Made by a program: the position numbers and the translations under genes
Notes under the pieces: generated by a model
Database searches by the model: none
What the model was told of the DNA's origin: nothing
Seen by the model: the letters and a program-made list of their open reading frames with translations, nothing else
In this document: positions 35,920-47,023 of the stretch, in pieces
Layout: each line of letters opens with the position of its first letter
How positions within the stretch are numbered: position 1 is the stretch's first letter
Assembly (NCBI GenBank): GCA_036674765.1
Contig: JARVKI010000006.1
Location: 620,001 to 684,000 of the forward strand
Origin: Seiridium cupressi
Taxonomy: Eukaryota; Ascomycota; Sordariomycetes; Amphisphaeriales; Sporocadaceae
Direction: 5' to 3'
Length of the DNA: 64,000 bases

Positions 35920-36427
35920 ATTGGGCGGTTGTCGCAACGGAGCTGGATATATATGAGAGGCAAATGGGCGTCAAAGAAAGGCCCCTAGGCAAGGCAATGG
36001 CGTAATCTTGCTGACTGATATCTGCTTGGACTCAAAGACACCACTGAACTCCTAAGCAAAGGCAGAGGCAAATTCGCAAGACGCGCTGGAGGCAAGGCTA
36101 CGATGGTCTGCGCAAGCTGATTATGTCAAGTAAAGAAAGAAGGGTCTCGAATGATCTGCCACAAGGGCCCGACGAATCGTGGGGCTCGTGGCGCTAAGAC
36201 CTCGCTAAACCTTTCTTGCTCCAGCGCCCCCGATACACCAATTTAGCGGCCAACTTCACTTGACCTGCGTCTATTAAATCAATGAGGTCACATGCTCCCG
36301 CGTTTCGATGACGCCGTTCGGCCGGCGCCATTCGCGTTCCCTCCCTGGGCTAATCGCAAAGCTACTTGTGTTTGTCCTTTGGTGTTGAGTTACACGTTGC
36401 CTAGGTAAACAAATGTAGCACCGCGAT
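35920..36427. promoter_or_regulatory. Divergent promoter region, CUZ1-like / RAD4
   Basis: 508 bp between the starts of the zinc-finger gene and RAD4. I see no defined element; open frames are shadows of neighbouring sequence. Confidence 0.4.
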
Positions 36428-39400
36428 ATGCCTCCCCATCTCCCGCGCAAGAGGCTGCGCTCTACCTCTCCCGGAAATGGCGACAGAGCAAAGCAGGGAA
36501 CCAACAACGATGGTGCAAAGACGCCTAAAGCTGTTGCGCCACCGCGAAAATCTACCCTGTTCGAGGATCTCGACGCATCGAGCAAAAGTCGTTCGGCTGA
36601 GAAGACCAAATCTGCGCTCCAGCAGATGGTCGATGACGACGATGATAGTAGCTCCCTTAGCTCCTTGTCAGACTCGGACATTGAGTTCGAAGATGTTCCG
36701 GCAGCCAAACGCCAGAAGGTAGCTGCGCCGTCTGGGGAAGATGATGAAGACGAGGACGAGGACATCGAATTCGAGGATGTGCCAAATCACGAGCCCCAAC
36801 CGGAGGCTGATCCGGTCATTTCCGGTGACTTGGAACTCACACTATTCCGGAACAATAATCATGTCCCTCTGGCATCCGAAATGTCGAAGAAAGGACCGTC
36901 GAAGCGTGAGAAGCTCATGCGAAACGCGACGCACTGCATCCATGTCCAGTTTCTGTTGTGGCATAATGCCGTCCGTAATTCCTGGCTTTGCGACCAGGAA
37001 GTTCAAGCTATTATGATCTCACACTTGTCTCCACGGCTATGGGAGGAAGTCGACCGCTGGAGAACGAATAGTGGGCTTGACAAGGATGATGATGGGGTGG
37101 AGGAAGCGAAGCTTATGCCAGCGACTAAGAAGGGGACCAAGGGGAAAGCACAGCAGAAAGGAAAGGCTAACACAAGGTCCAAGGGGAAGCAGCCGGCCCC
37201 CAAAGCAGGAAGAGACTGGGGTGACGCAGCTGATCGTCTTGAAAAGGGGGCCCCTGATTTAAGTCACGGTGATCCTCTTTTTAGGCTCATGAAATCACTT
37301 TCCGCATGGTGGAAACAGAGGTTCAAGATCACTGCGCCCGGGCTGCGGAAGAAGGGATATATGGATGTTAGAAGACTGGCAAAGTGGAGGCAATCTTTCG
37401 AGGAGGAAGAACACGACCCGGAGAAGTTTGGCGAGAAAATAACCGATCTAGACGACTTCAGGTTGCATGCTCAGAGATGCGAAGGAAGCCGGGATGTCGG
37501 AGCGCAGTTGTTCACGGCTTTGCTCAGGGGTATTGGGCTAGAAGCTCGAATGGCCGCGAATCTACAATCCTTGGGTTACGGCTGGAACAAATCTGAGGAA
37601 GCGGATGAGGAGAAGACGCCGGGAGAAACCTCAACTAATGGCGCGGGGACTCCTACTCAGATAAATGGCAAGAAACCCCAGAAACCAGCAAAGACAAAGA
37701 AAACGCCTGTCCGACCAGCAAGTCGTCGCTCCAGAAAAAGTGACAAAGATGCTCTCAAGATGGACTTGGATGACTCGGACGAATTTGCAGAAGCTATCAG
37801 CGACGATAGTGACGATGACTCTGTCATTGATGTCACGGCTCATCACACAAAACCCAGACCAGCGCCCAAAGTATACGACAAGGACCTCGACTCCCCACTT
37901 TATTGGACTGAAGTTTTATCGCCAGTTACTCAGAAATGGCTGCCGGTAGACCCAATCGTCAAGTCGGTGATCGGTACAAACAGGGAATTGATCGAGTCCC
38001 TCGAACCACGTGGTGCCAAAGCGGACAAAGCCAAGCAAATCATGGCATATGTGGTAGGATACTCCCGCGATGGAACCGCCAAAGATGTCACGGTCCGTTA
38101 CCTACGGAAGCAGCTCTTTCCTGGACGTACAAAGGGATGCCGCATGGGTGTCGAGAAGATCCCGATCTACAACAAGCACGGCAAGGTAAAACGGTACGAG
38201 CGTTTTGACTGGTTCAAATTTGCTCTGAGCGGATACGGGCGAGGAAGTCCAAAGCACCCGATAACAGAGCTCGACAACATGGAAGACGCCACAGATCTCA
38301 CACCTGCAGTCCCGGAAAAGAAGGAGGTCAAGGAAGGGGAAGAAACGCTGCAATACTACAAGACCTCTAAGGAATACGTGCTCCAGCGCCATTTGAAGCG
38401 CGAAGAGGCTTTACTGCCCACTGCAACTCCCGTCAAAGTCTTTCGCAACAAGGGCAAGGGAGGCAAAGTCGACGAGGAGGATGTATACTCCCGCAAAGAC
38501 GTGGTCTCTGTAAAATCTGCCGAGACGTGGCATAAACAAGGTCGTGCTCCCCTTCCCGGTGCCGAGCCCTTGAAACATGCTCCATATAGAGCGGCCACCA
38601 CGAATAGACGCCGGGAAATTGCGGAGGCCGAGGCTAGAACCGGTGAGAAGGTCATGCAGCCGCTATACAGCGAGGAGCAAACGGATTGGATCATTCCACC
38701 CCCAATCGAGAATGGAGTGATCCCGAAGAACGACTACGGCAATATAGACATGTTTGCTGAACACATGTGTCCCGAGGGTGCCGTCCATCTGCCATACCGC
38801 GGGGCAGTGAGGGTTTGTAAAAGAATGGGAATAGATTATGCTGAAGCTGTGGTCGGATTTGAGTTCGGACATCGCATGGCAGTTCCGGTGATCAGGGGCG
38901 TTGTGGTGGCCGAGGAGCATGAGGAGAAAGTCCTTGAAGAGATTGAAAAAGACGAAGCCGAGCGGCAGAGGAAAGAGGATGAGAAGCGACGCAAGACCGC
39001 CCTAGGGATGTGGAGGAAGTTGTTAATGGGTATGAGGATCGCAGCTAGGATCAAGGATGAATATGGACATTTGGAAGACAAGGAAACCCTTGATCTCGGG
39101 ACGAGTGGAGACGTGAAGAGCGATGACGGAGAAGGTGGTTTTGTCAAGATGTCGGAACGAGATGAGGATATGGCCGGTGGCTTCTTGCCGGAGGGTTACG
39201 AGGAAGAAGATCCGGAGGACGAGCCGAGACATACCTCGAGCTATTTCCCGGTTGCACATGAGGACGATGGCAGAGACACACTTGAAGTGGACCATGGCGA
39301 AATGGATGAGAAGTTGTCGGTATTTCCGGTTGAGTACGACCTAGGTCAGGAGGACGCGAATGAAGATGGAGGAACGGCAAGCGAAGAGGAGGAGGTCAAA

Positions 39401-39550
39401 CCCGCACCAAGAACTAGGCGAAGGGTCGCTCAGCCCAAGCCGAAAGCGAGAGCTTGCACATCGAATCGACGTCGAAGTCGGAGGACAAAGGTCGAGTCAT
39501 GTGAGGAAGATGATGACGACGATGAGTTCAAACTGTCTGATTCGGATTGA
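36428..39550 (+). CDS. RAD4: DNA repair protein Rad4 (XPC homolog)
   Basis: Damage sensor of global-genome nucleotide excision repair, binding DNA lesions with Rad23. Single exon, 1040 residues. The N-terminus is disordered with acidic runs (residues 75-120). Family parts: a transglutaminase-like core (residues 160-540), with LMRNATHCIHVQFLLWHNAV, ARMAANLQSLGYG (RLVxSLQPxx position), DLDSPLYWTEVLSPVTQKWLPVDP and IMAYVVGYSRDG. The three beta-hairpin domains follow: YKTSKEYVLQRHLKREEALLP and VFRNKGKGGKVDEEDVYSRKDVVSVKSAETWHKQGR (BHD1-2), and NIDMFAEHMCPEGAVHLPYRGAVRVCKRMGIDYAEAVVGFEF (BHD3). The tail is long, acidic and then basic. Its stop codon lies only 46 bp from the convergent stop of the P450 gene. 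Confidence 0.95.
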   Translation: MPPHLPRKRLRSTSPGNGDRAKQGTNNDGAKTPKAVAPPRKSTLFEDLDASSKSRSAEKTKSALQQMVDDDDDSSSLSSLSDSDIEFEDVPAAKRQKVAAPSGEDDEDEDEDIEFEDVPNHEPQPEADPVISGDLELTLFRNNNHVPLASEMSKKGPSKREKLMRNATHCIHVQFLLWHNAVRNSWLCDQEVQAIMISHLSPRLWEEVDRWRTNSGLDKDDDGVEEAKLMPATKKGTKGKAQQKGKANTRSKGKQPAPKAGRDWGDAADRLEKGAPDLSHGDPLFRLMKSLSAWWKQRFKITAPGLRKKGYMDVRRLAKWRQSFEEEEHDPEKFGEKITDLDDFRLHAQRCEGSRDVGAQLFTALLRGIGLEARMAANLQSLGYGWNKSEEADEEKTPGETSTNGAGTPTQINGKKPQKPAKTKKTPVRPASRRSRKSDKDALKMDLDDSDEFAEAISDDSDDDSVIDVTAHHTKPRPAPKVYDKDLDSPLYWTEVLSPVTQKWLPVDPIVKSVIGTNRELIESLEPRGAKADKAKQIMAYVVGYSRDGTAKDVTVRYLRKQLFPGRTKGCRMGVEKIPIYNKHGKVKRYERFDWFKFALSGYGRGSPKHPITELDNMEDATDLTPAVPEKKEVKEGEETLQYYKTSKEYVLQRHLKREEALLPTATPVKVFRNKGKGGKVDEEDVYSRKDVVSVKSAETWHKQGRAPLPGAEPLKHAPYRAATTNRRREIAEAEARTGEKVMQPLYSEEQTDWIIPPPIENGVIPKNDYGNIDMFAEHMCPEGAVHLPYRGAVRVCKRMGIDYAEAVVGFEFGHRMAVPVIRGVVVAEEHEEKVLEEIEKDEAERQRKEDEKRRKTALGMWRKLLMGMRIAARIKDEYGHLEDKETLDLGTSGDVKSDDGEGGFVKMSERDEDMAGGFLPEGYEEEDPEDEPRHTSSYFPVAHEDDGRDTLEVDHGEMDEKLSVFPVEYDLGQEDANEDGGTASEEEEVKPAPRTRRRVAQPKPKARACTSNRRRSRRTKVESCEEDDDDDEFKLSDSD

Positions 39551-39596
39551 GCTATCTGATACCCAGCTCGTACTGTTCAGTACTTATTCCTGTATT

Positions 39597-41200
39597 TTAT
39601 GTGCCATGAACTTGACATCTACTGTGTTGCTGTATGGTTCTCGTTATTTGTCTCGGCGTAAGCCTCATCTGAAAGTTGGACTCTAGGAAATTCGAGTCCA
39701 TGAGCATGACAGGGTTATGTGGCGTGGCAATCGAAGAGTCAAATTGCCTCAATATCTGATTTCGTCAGTGTCTTTTGGAAATACTCGCAAACCTATGCAA
39801 GAGACATACCTCAGAGATGACTTCGGTAATCATCATCTGGACCATGTTCTGCAGTAGTGGTGCAGCATCACCCACTCCCCACTGCGCCATCCACGCCTGG
39901 TTCATCTTTTCGTAAGCAACCGGCGTGGCTTCGATCCACCGCTCTGGTTTGAAGATGTCTGCATCAAGTCCCCAATGCTCTTTTGATCGTAGGATACCAA
40001 GAAGATTGATACCGACTTGGGTACCCTCCGGAACTCCATATCCCGAAATCGTGGTAGCGCCCCGCGGTACTCTAAAGAAAGGCACCGTATCGAGAGGGAA
40101 GAGCCGGAGACCCTCTCTGACGACCGCGTTCAGGTATGGCAGTCTTCTGTTGGTGGAACCCAGTTGCGAAGAATCCGTCTCGATTGCTGTATTGTCAATC
40201 TCCAGCCTAAGCTTGCTATAAAGTGGAGGCGTGACAACGATATGTGCCATTATTTTGCGGATAGCTATCGCGCATGGGTTGATGCTTACAAAGCTGAGAT
40301 GGTCAGTTTCTTCCTCAGGGAACACGTCAAAGCATGTTTCTTACAGTTGCAAAACCAGCTCGTGGATTTGAGTTTTGCTGTTGGAGTAGCAATTCGTGAA
40401 TATTATTTTGGTATCACGAATTTGTTGTCGTTCCGATGCAGGCTCGATATTGCCATTTTCGATACCACCTTGAACTCGTGTGTGACGATTGAAGGATTTT
40501 GTCGGCCCTTGAACATAGCTCCTAGCATAATTGATGATGGCTTTCACACGACTCGATTTGCGATTCCATCCGGAAGGCTCTCGCATAAAGTCATATTCGT
40601 CCAATCTACAGAGATTGCAAATCATGACTTGAATGGTCTCTCGAGCCATTTCGTCCATGTCGTAAAAATTCTTATCGTCCTCGGACAGATGACTTCGATT
40701 CAAAAATCCAATTGTCTGAGCACACTGACGCTTCACGCATGCTTCAACCTGCTCGACGTTCATTTCATTGCAGTTGAGTATGGGTTGCTGTGAGCCGTAT
40801 AACTTGTGAGTTTGTGAGTTCTGTGGAGCATGCAGACCCTTTATGGGTTGCCAAGTCGAGATGAAAGGTCTCAAATGGGTTGTAGGTCTGATTTGGGCCA
40901 TGTTCTGGATTGCCTTCAAGTCTGTGGTCATGATTCGTCTAGGCCCGGCACGGAATGTATTACCTGGCGTACTTAGCATTTGATGACGTTGAGATCAAAC
41001 CAGTTTGACCTACCGTATTTTGCTTCGAGTCTAGCAAGTTGAATGGGGCCGTTGCGTCCTCCTGGTATTCTAGTCGTCCATGGAATAAGTGTCATGGCCC
41101 ATGGCGGGCCAGGAATGTGTCGAAGTCGCCACCATGTTCTTACTGATATAGAAACGAAGATCAAAAGTACAATTACCGATCCACTTAGACAAGCAGACAT
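39597..41200 (-). CDS. Cytochrome P450-fold protein with altered heme-binding and I-helix motifs
   Basis: Four exons: 41014-41200, 40345-40963, 39810-40293 and 39597-39755, introns 50, 51 and 54 nt, each with GT-AG and good branch sites; 482 residues with every junction in frame. Intact signs of a microsomal P450: an N-terminal membrane helix (SGSVIVLLIFVSISV), HIPGPPW proline hinge, KYGNTFRAGPRRIMTTD, helix-K EGLR (ExxR, 329-332), PERW (385-388), and a C-terminus ending RLTPR. But two motifs are lost. The I-helix A-G-x-D-T-T is VSINPC (271-276), and the heme loop FGxGxRxCxG reads WGVGDAAPLL (407-416), with Pro (codon 39858-39860) exactly where the thiolate Cys should be, in an ungapped alignment. 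The middle (residues 180-265) is shorter than usual. Family knowledge says such a protein cannot bind heme normally. It may be a degenerating gene or a reused fold. Confidence 0.68.
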
Positions 41201-43048
41201 GATCTCTGCCTAGACTCTTCAGCCTGACCAGGGGAGGAAAGTATGATAAACACTTGATGAAGATTGTGAGGAGAGTTTGATCTGTGATCAGGCTGAGTAT
41301 GAATATAATTTTTCAAAAGGGACTGTGAGGGAGATCTCTGCTTGAAATCCGCCAAGAAAGTCTTGACATTATCTGCTTGTCTCGGAATGGTGACCAACCT
41401 AGAGCAACGTTCGCCCTGCCCGTGTAGCCAGAAGAAGCAAGCAACACCCCTGCGAGATTGATGCCCGCGCTAAGTGAGTCTCGGAGGTTGTAGGTGGCAT
41501 GCTGGAGAGGAAATACACCGCTGTCCGGCACTTGCGATTTTGCCTAGATTGACTTTTCGTCCCACAATCTGCTCAATCAAACCCCCGTCTTTTGCGTGCT
41601 TTGATTTCATGCGGAAGTAACGATGGGGCACATAGGCCTGATGTCACCGTGACCATGCTCAATCCTGGACCTGCCGCGCGTGTGGCGCATTTCACATAAA
41701 TTCGGTATATACATACATGGTCGACGAGTGAGGCACCGGCCAATTCGTTCGTGCTTGCCTCTTGCCTCTTGCCTCTTGCCGCTGGGCTTCATACATGTGC
41801 TCACTGGTGAGTGATGGCCTACATCGTTCGCCCGGCCGTTATTTGTCGGAAGCGTGCCTTGCGGGCGCCACCGGTTCCGGAAACTTGGTAATCTAGTGGC
41901 ATATACGCAATAGCCAACGTTGGTCGTCCAACGCACGATAACAGTATCTTCGGCCAAGCGTACTATTTCCCGAGGTTTCTGGCTCCTTTGACGAACCTAC
42001 CCCGGGGGCCTGTGTGTATCTACAGGCCGGCTCAGGCCCGCAGTGTTGTGGCATTTGGCCGGGTAGATTTCCACAAGGCTCCATCATGTCGTGCGGACAT
42101 GATCGCCCGCACCCCGTGTCACTACGATGAGTAAAACTTACCGGTACTAGGAACGAGCGATGCCATCTGCAGATTCATCGTCATGCAGTCAATATCGTCA
42201 GTTAACGGTCATACAGATCGAGGCCTTTGTCTTGGAGAGACCTTCTGCCATATGTTCTCGCTCCCGTTCGCCACTAGCTCTGTATACCGAGAACCGCTCT
42301 CATCTGTGATATCCAGTTGCACGACATAATTGTTCTTGCCCTGAGATGCCGGCTCCCGACACCTCCGCTGTGCTAGGTGCTTCTTGACTTCTGTATACGT
42401 CCGCTCACTATGCTGCTAATCTGAAACTGGGTGGTTGTACAACAGCGGTGTTCACGACTCCAATCGGGAAGTCACTCCTGGAGCTTGTATATGCACGCAG
42501 CCATGAATGACCCCACGTGTTATTCCAGTGTTCGGAGAAGCTTTAATGTAAGCTTAATCGGGAGAATTTGTATCACGGATCGCTAGAATGAGCAATTTGC
42601 ATGTAAAAGTACATGTATTTTAGAAAACCCATTTTCGAAATCATAGTTAAGCCTTCGCTGAAATGCACTGAAGAATTTAGGATCATAGCTGCATCTAGAC
42701 TATTCACTTATTTGTTCACCTTTATCAGTCGATACATTCTGATAAAAAAGTGCATTGGTACGATAACGTATAGTAGGATATATGGTAACTGGCTTGTCAA
42801 GCTAGCCCCAAAAAAGTGTTGGAGTGCCATCTCGGGCTTAGCTGTTAATGACTTATGTTTCTGGTCACCAATTACTGTAGCACCACGTTTATATCTTTAA
42901 TGCCAAGGTCCTTTTGGTATTTTAATATCTCTCCATTTATGATTCCGTAGATATAACATTCTTTTATTGAAGTATGATTCCTATTGTGCTTTGGTCTTTA
43001 AGCTAGTAAAGCATTGCAACCCTTTTAAATGAAGACCTCATCGCCTTG
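41201..43048. other. Intergenic, partly AT-rich, with a short tandem repeat
   Basis: Upstream region of the P450-like gene, then a long spacer that becomes strongly AT-rich from about 42540. The AT-rich part has many A/T runs and no believable frame; its base composition differs from the neighbouring coding DNA and resembles a mutated repeat, but no terminal repeats or transposase motif could be read. Confidence 0.45.
41754..41780. repeat. 7-nt tandem repeat CTTGCCT, nearly four copies
   Basis: Units at 41754-41760, 41761-41767 and 41768-41774, with a last partial CTTGCC to 41780. No function can be assigned. Confidence 0.85.
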
Positions 43049-43557
43049 TTAAATAGACCTGGGAGCCATAACTAGATATCCCTTTGAAGTAGTCGCGAGC
43101 CTTATCCAGAGTAGGTTTATTTGTATGAGTCCAAACACGCCACCCAAGCGGAGTAAAATTTTGAACAGTTCTAACTTATCCAAAGTTTCTCTCATGTGCG
43201 CCTCGTTGGTCAGCCGTCCCGCGGTATGCAATGGTTCCTTCAGCTCAGGTAGAGGTAGACTCATCTTGTATTCATTTAATTGGATGAAGTGGTCCAGGTT
43301 TCAAACAAACCCTTTTCCTCCAATCTGTCTTGAAGCTTGCAAACGCTCTGTAATAGAACATTGATTACATTGAAGAAAGAAGCCCAGCCGGAACGCTCAG
43401 TTCCGTAGCAACGGTAAGCACCAGCATTGGCCAAAAGTACTTCTTGTATAGTACAAAGTCGATTCCAACATGACCGACTGCCAAACTCGAGAATACCTTG
43501 ATAAGCCAAAGCATGGTCTAGTGTTATAATTCTTCCAAGCAAGTCAGCTAGTCCCAT
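43049..43557 (-). pseudogene. Heterokaryon-incompatibility (HET) domain relic
   Basis: Minus strand. The piece 43276-43557 contains WNRLCTIQEVLLANAGAYRCYG, matching the HET-domain core (RPWWxRxWTxQEVxLA) in which the W-x-x-Q-E-V stretch is kept, here with Cys at the second Trp position. Downstream, 43049-43264 carries ATTSKGYLVMAPRS, which recalls the C-terminal region of HET proteins (xTxxGYxGxAPxxxxxGD). The two pieces lie in frames that differ and are separated by a stop, and the start and most of the N-terminal half (Y-A-x-L-S-Y-x-W motif) are missing. HET proteins trigger programmed cell death when incompatible fungal strains fuse; this copy cannot encode a full one. It sits in AT-rich DNA beside the accessory genes. 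Confidence 0.6.
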
Positions 43558-44931
43558 GACCGTTGTGTATCAAAGGTTCATGGAATAGAAACTAAAAGCG
43601 GAGACGGGGCATGAGTCCGCACGAAATCATTGGGGGTCACTCAAACACCTCAGTTCAAACTGCATCCAGATACTACTTCCTTCGATCCTCATAAACCAGG
43701 CCAGCATACCGGCCTTTTCCCTTCGAGAACTGCGACCGCTTAAGTTGACTCAAACATTCCGAAATGGCAAGAACTTAGCTTGCTTTGAAAGCTGAAGATA
43801 ATACCGTTATCACGGCAGTTGGCGAGATACCTACAGTCCGTGTCGATAGGAGTGGTCAATCAATACATTATACTAGAATGACAATTCCAAATAGGCAGAG
43901 AAAATTAAGAATTGCACTGGCGAGTTCAAATGCCCAGCCTCTTGCTATATTAGGTAGATTTGAGGCGGCATAACACATTGTCTCTCTGCTTCCGACTTCT
44001 GCATGATCGGTTCTGTCCCGCGAATTGGTTGTCCGCTATTAAGATCAGCGTGCCGCACACCGTTTTGAATTCCAAACTACTCCCTATCACCCACCACAAT
44101 AATGTCTGTGGCCATTGGTCGCTTCACCAAGAATATCTGGAACATATGGCTTCAGAGAGCGCTTAGCATAGAAAGAAGCAGAGTTCTTGGAAGACCTATC
44201 AGTCAGGAATAGTCTACTTGATAACCATGATTCGGTGAAAAGAGCCACAGGGTCACAACAGTGACGAAGCCTGCATAATTTAGGCCCAAAACGTCATTGA
44301 CTAGTGACAAATTATATCGAAGACTAGGATGGCCACCGATTCTGGTCTCTTCTCAATCGCTAGGTTTCGGGTTCTCGCTTGTCCACGATCGACGTGACTA
44401 GTCATGGTGCTCGAAGATCTTGACAGGTGTTCACGCATGTATCCTTCAGATGAAGCACACGACGTCGCATCAAGGCTCTTGGACATATCTGCCTGCGTCT
44501 ACCCGTACCCGTGTCTCATTCAACTGCAAATCCTTCCTCATTGGAGCTCATGCAGCGACAGTCATTCGATTCCACCCGTACGCCGAATGAAAGTGAGGAA
44601 CTGCGCCAGAGACTCGATGCCACCAGCATCACTAGTCACACTGTCAACTAAGTTTGCAGTATATCGAACCCAAGTCACTGTATCATCCTCTAGTTCCAAC
44701 TTCCCATGGTTTGTCGGTCTGGCCGTGGGAAACACTATCTTGCAAGACACTCTTGCATATCTTGGTAGTCGCACTGTTCTTTCAAGTCCGCAGCCATCTT
44801 TCGCGTATAGTATTGGGTTCAACAGGATCCAGAAGAGACTAGTTTTTTTTTTTTTAAATAAAAAAAAAACTCCGAGTTTAATATGCCATTGGTCCACCGC
44901 AAGTAATCTTCCTAGCAACGGTAGTTTTGCC
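43558..44931. other. Intergenic, no gene supported; T/A palindrome inside
   Basis: AT-rich spacer. At 44844-44869 a run of 12 T is followed by AAAT and 10 A, an imperfect inverted homopolymer. Open frames (44404-44964 +, 44562-44918 -) have no family support. Confidence 0.45.
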
Positions 44932-46313
44932 TTAGAGCCCAGTTTCTTCCGGCTCGGATCTTGAAGCAGTTGGCGTATGAGGATGACGGGATATTTTCCT
45001 CAAGCATTTGTCAAGCTCTGGCCAATTCCTCACATTGGCCAGACGTACTCGATTAGTCATTGGCATACCGTATGGATCCTCGAATTCGGACGCCATGGGA
45101 GGCCGTCCCACATTATAAGGTTGCTGTAGAGTCCAATGGGGCCATTTCTCCTTTTTCCTAATTTCGTACTTCATTCTGTTGCACTAAATGAAGGTCAGTT
45201 TCGTCGAGTGAATGAGTGTTTTGAAGTGGGCCATCTTACCTCGGCAACATTTGAATAGTATTCCACGGGCCGATCAACGTCATCTCCTTGGTCTCTATCC
45301 AAAAGTCCCTTCTCCGACGGAATTGCTACTGTACCAGATCCTACCTCTGGGACCCATACAGGCCAAGGGCGTGTTCCGCAACTGGGCTTGAAAAGATGTG
45401 GATTGACTCCATAGAAGCCGGCGTCCGAGGGGGTGCGTGCGGCGTCCAGCCATTCTGCCATGGTAAACAGTGGCTGTTCCCCGTGGATTTGGTAGAGCCA
45501 ATCGCAGAAGCTATGATAAGCATGTCTCGATTGTCGTAGGGTCTCAACGATTTGTCCTGTTTGAAGAAAAGCATCGGCAAAGATCCTTCTCGCAGCTTCA
45601 ACGAACCAGCTCCCTCTGTTTCGTGAAAGGTCGCGGCCCAGATCCCGAAAGGTGTAGGCTTTGCGGTTTGCGTGCAAACCGTTGTTGCTGTCATACCACG
45701 CTCCAAGGAAATGGTACCTGAACATGGGCCCGTTCCAGTCCCAATTGTTGATACCGTCCTGGAAGTCTGGCGCTGGCTGAGACGGATGGAGTTCGACAAG
45801 AGAGTTACATCCCCGACGCCCATGGAGCCCCCAGTCCATTGGTTTCAGCATTGGATAGCGCTCATAGAAGTCTTGCTCTGCGACGTCCCATGTACTGGCT
45901 TCCACGAAATGCTCCGCTGTCCATCTCCAATCTCCGTTGGCAGAGCCTCCTGCTTCCCGAATTTCATGATCGAGGCGACCGTGATACAATCGCAGCACTT
46001 CATGGACAGTGTCCTCTTTGGCTGCGCCATCCGGTATCCGGTGCATGCACCGGCGACGGATCGTGGCGATAGCCTTGATGGAATGGAAGAGCTGACTGCT
46101 GTCATTATCTGCGACTGCTGACCAAGGACTGTTCTTGTAGCGTAGTGATTTTCCGCCCATAGAAAGCTCGTATGCTGCTTCAAAGACTTGCCTGTCGAGC
46201 CCATTGGCGATAAATTCGAAATCTGGGCGGCGACGTTCAAGATCTGGATACTGCTCCAAAATCGGAGCACGGTCACCAAGTGACGCACGGTGTGTGGTGG
46301 TTTCTGTAGGCAT
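44932..46313 (-). CDS. Uncharacterised 441-residue protein
   Basis: Not recognised. Two exons: 45240-46313 and 44932-45183, intron 45184-45239 (56 nt, GTAAGA...TTTAG); both phases 0. The start at 46313 (MPTETTTHRASL) was chosen; an upstream in-frame ATG at 46337 would add 8 residues. The composition is protein-like throughout: a charged N-terminal half with helices (IKAIATIRRRCMHRIPDG), then a Trp/Tyr-rich middle (WDWNGPMFRYHFLGAWYDSN), and a conserved-looking block near YHSFCDWLYQIHGEQPLF. No signal peptide or membrane helix is visible. The aromatic density and single clean intron point to a real gene, perhaps from a lineage-limited family. Confidence 0.6.
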
Positions 46314-47023
46314 ATTCAATAATAAGACGCTGTGCATTTGAAAGATGAGGATTGGTTGGTGAATGCCACTCCTACAAAAGAATGAAAACGTGTGAATTAA
46401 AAACGTACGAAGTGAAGACGTACGAAGGATAGTGCATGTTAAAATTATAACAGAAGACCAGGTCGGAGATAGGATCTTTGCCGAAATATTCTCGTGGACA
46501 GTGATATAAGCTAAATTGCTCAAGATCAATGCTTAATACTCTGTCGTGTCTGCGATAGAGTTTAAGAGATAACCCTTTCCTAACCCACATACCAACACTA
46601 GTACGACATTTAATAAAATGAAATAAAATAAAAAGTACTCTATAATCTAAATAACCATCTTTAGACTTCCACTTATATGCCTGCTGCACATCTTGGGAAT
46701 TTTCAATCGGTCTGTTTCAGGAACTTAGTCTCTTATAACTGGCTGAGGATCTTGATCAAAGATGTCATTGGCAGAAAGAAATGCCAGTCAAAGAAATAAA
46801 AACCCTCTTAGAAGACCTAGAAGAAAATCTTCATTGATAGTGCTGTCGACAAACCAGCGTGATGTCTTACATTCAAACTCGTTACATGTCAGGAGTACAT
46901 AGCCATGACTTAAATGTCTTTGCTCTTGTATCTACTCAGAAACAATCAAGGCAAAGCACATTGTGAAGTTCTCGAATATTCTAGTCAAGAGGCAGCAATA
47001 TATCAGCAATTCCAGCTTCTCTC
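46314..47023. other. Intergenic, AT-rich
   Basis: No gene supported. A minus-strand open frame at 46372-46689 is rich in Phe, Tyr, Lys and Ile, as expected from AT-rich noncoding or mutated sequence. Confidence 0.45.

Noticed and set aside
41607..41957. 116-codon minus-strand frame near the P450 promoter
   Set aside because: It opens on TTG and spans the CTTGCCT repeat; no coding signs.
42540..43050. AT-rich DNA as a transposon
   Set aside because: No terminal repeats, target duplication or transposase/integrase motif could be read.
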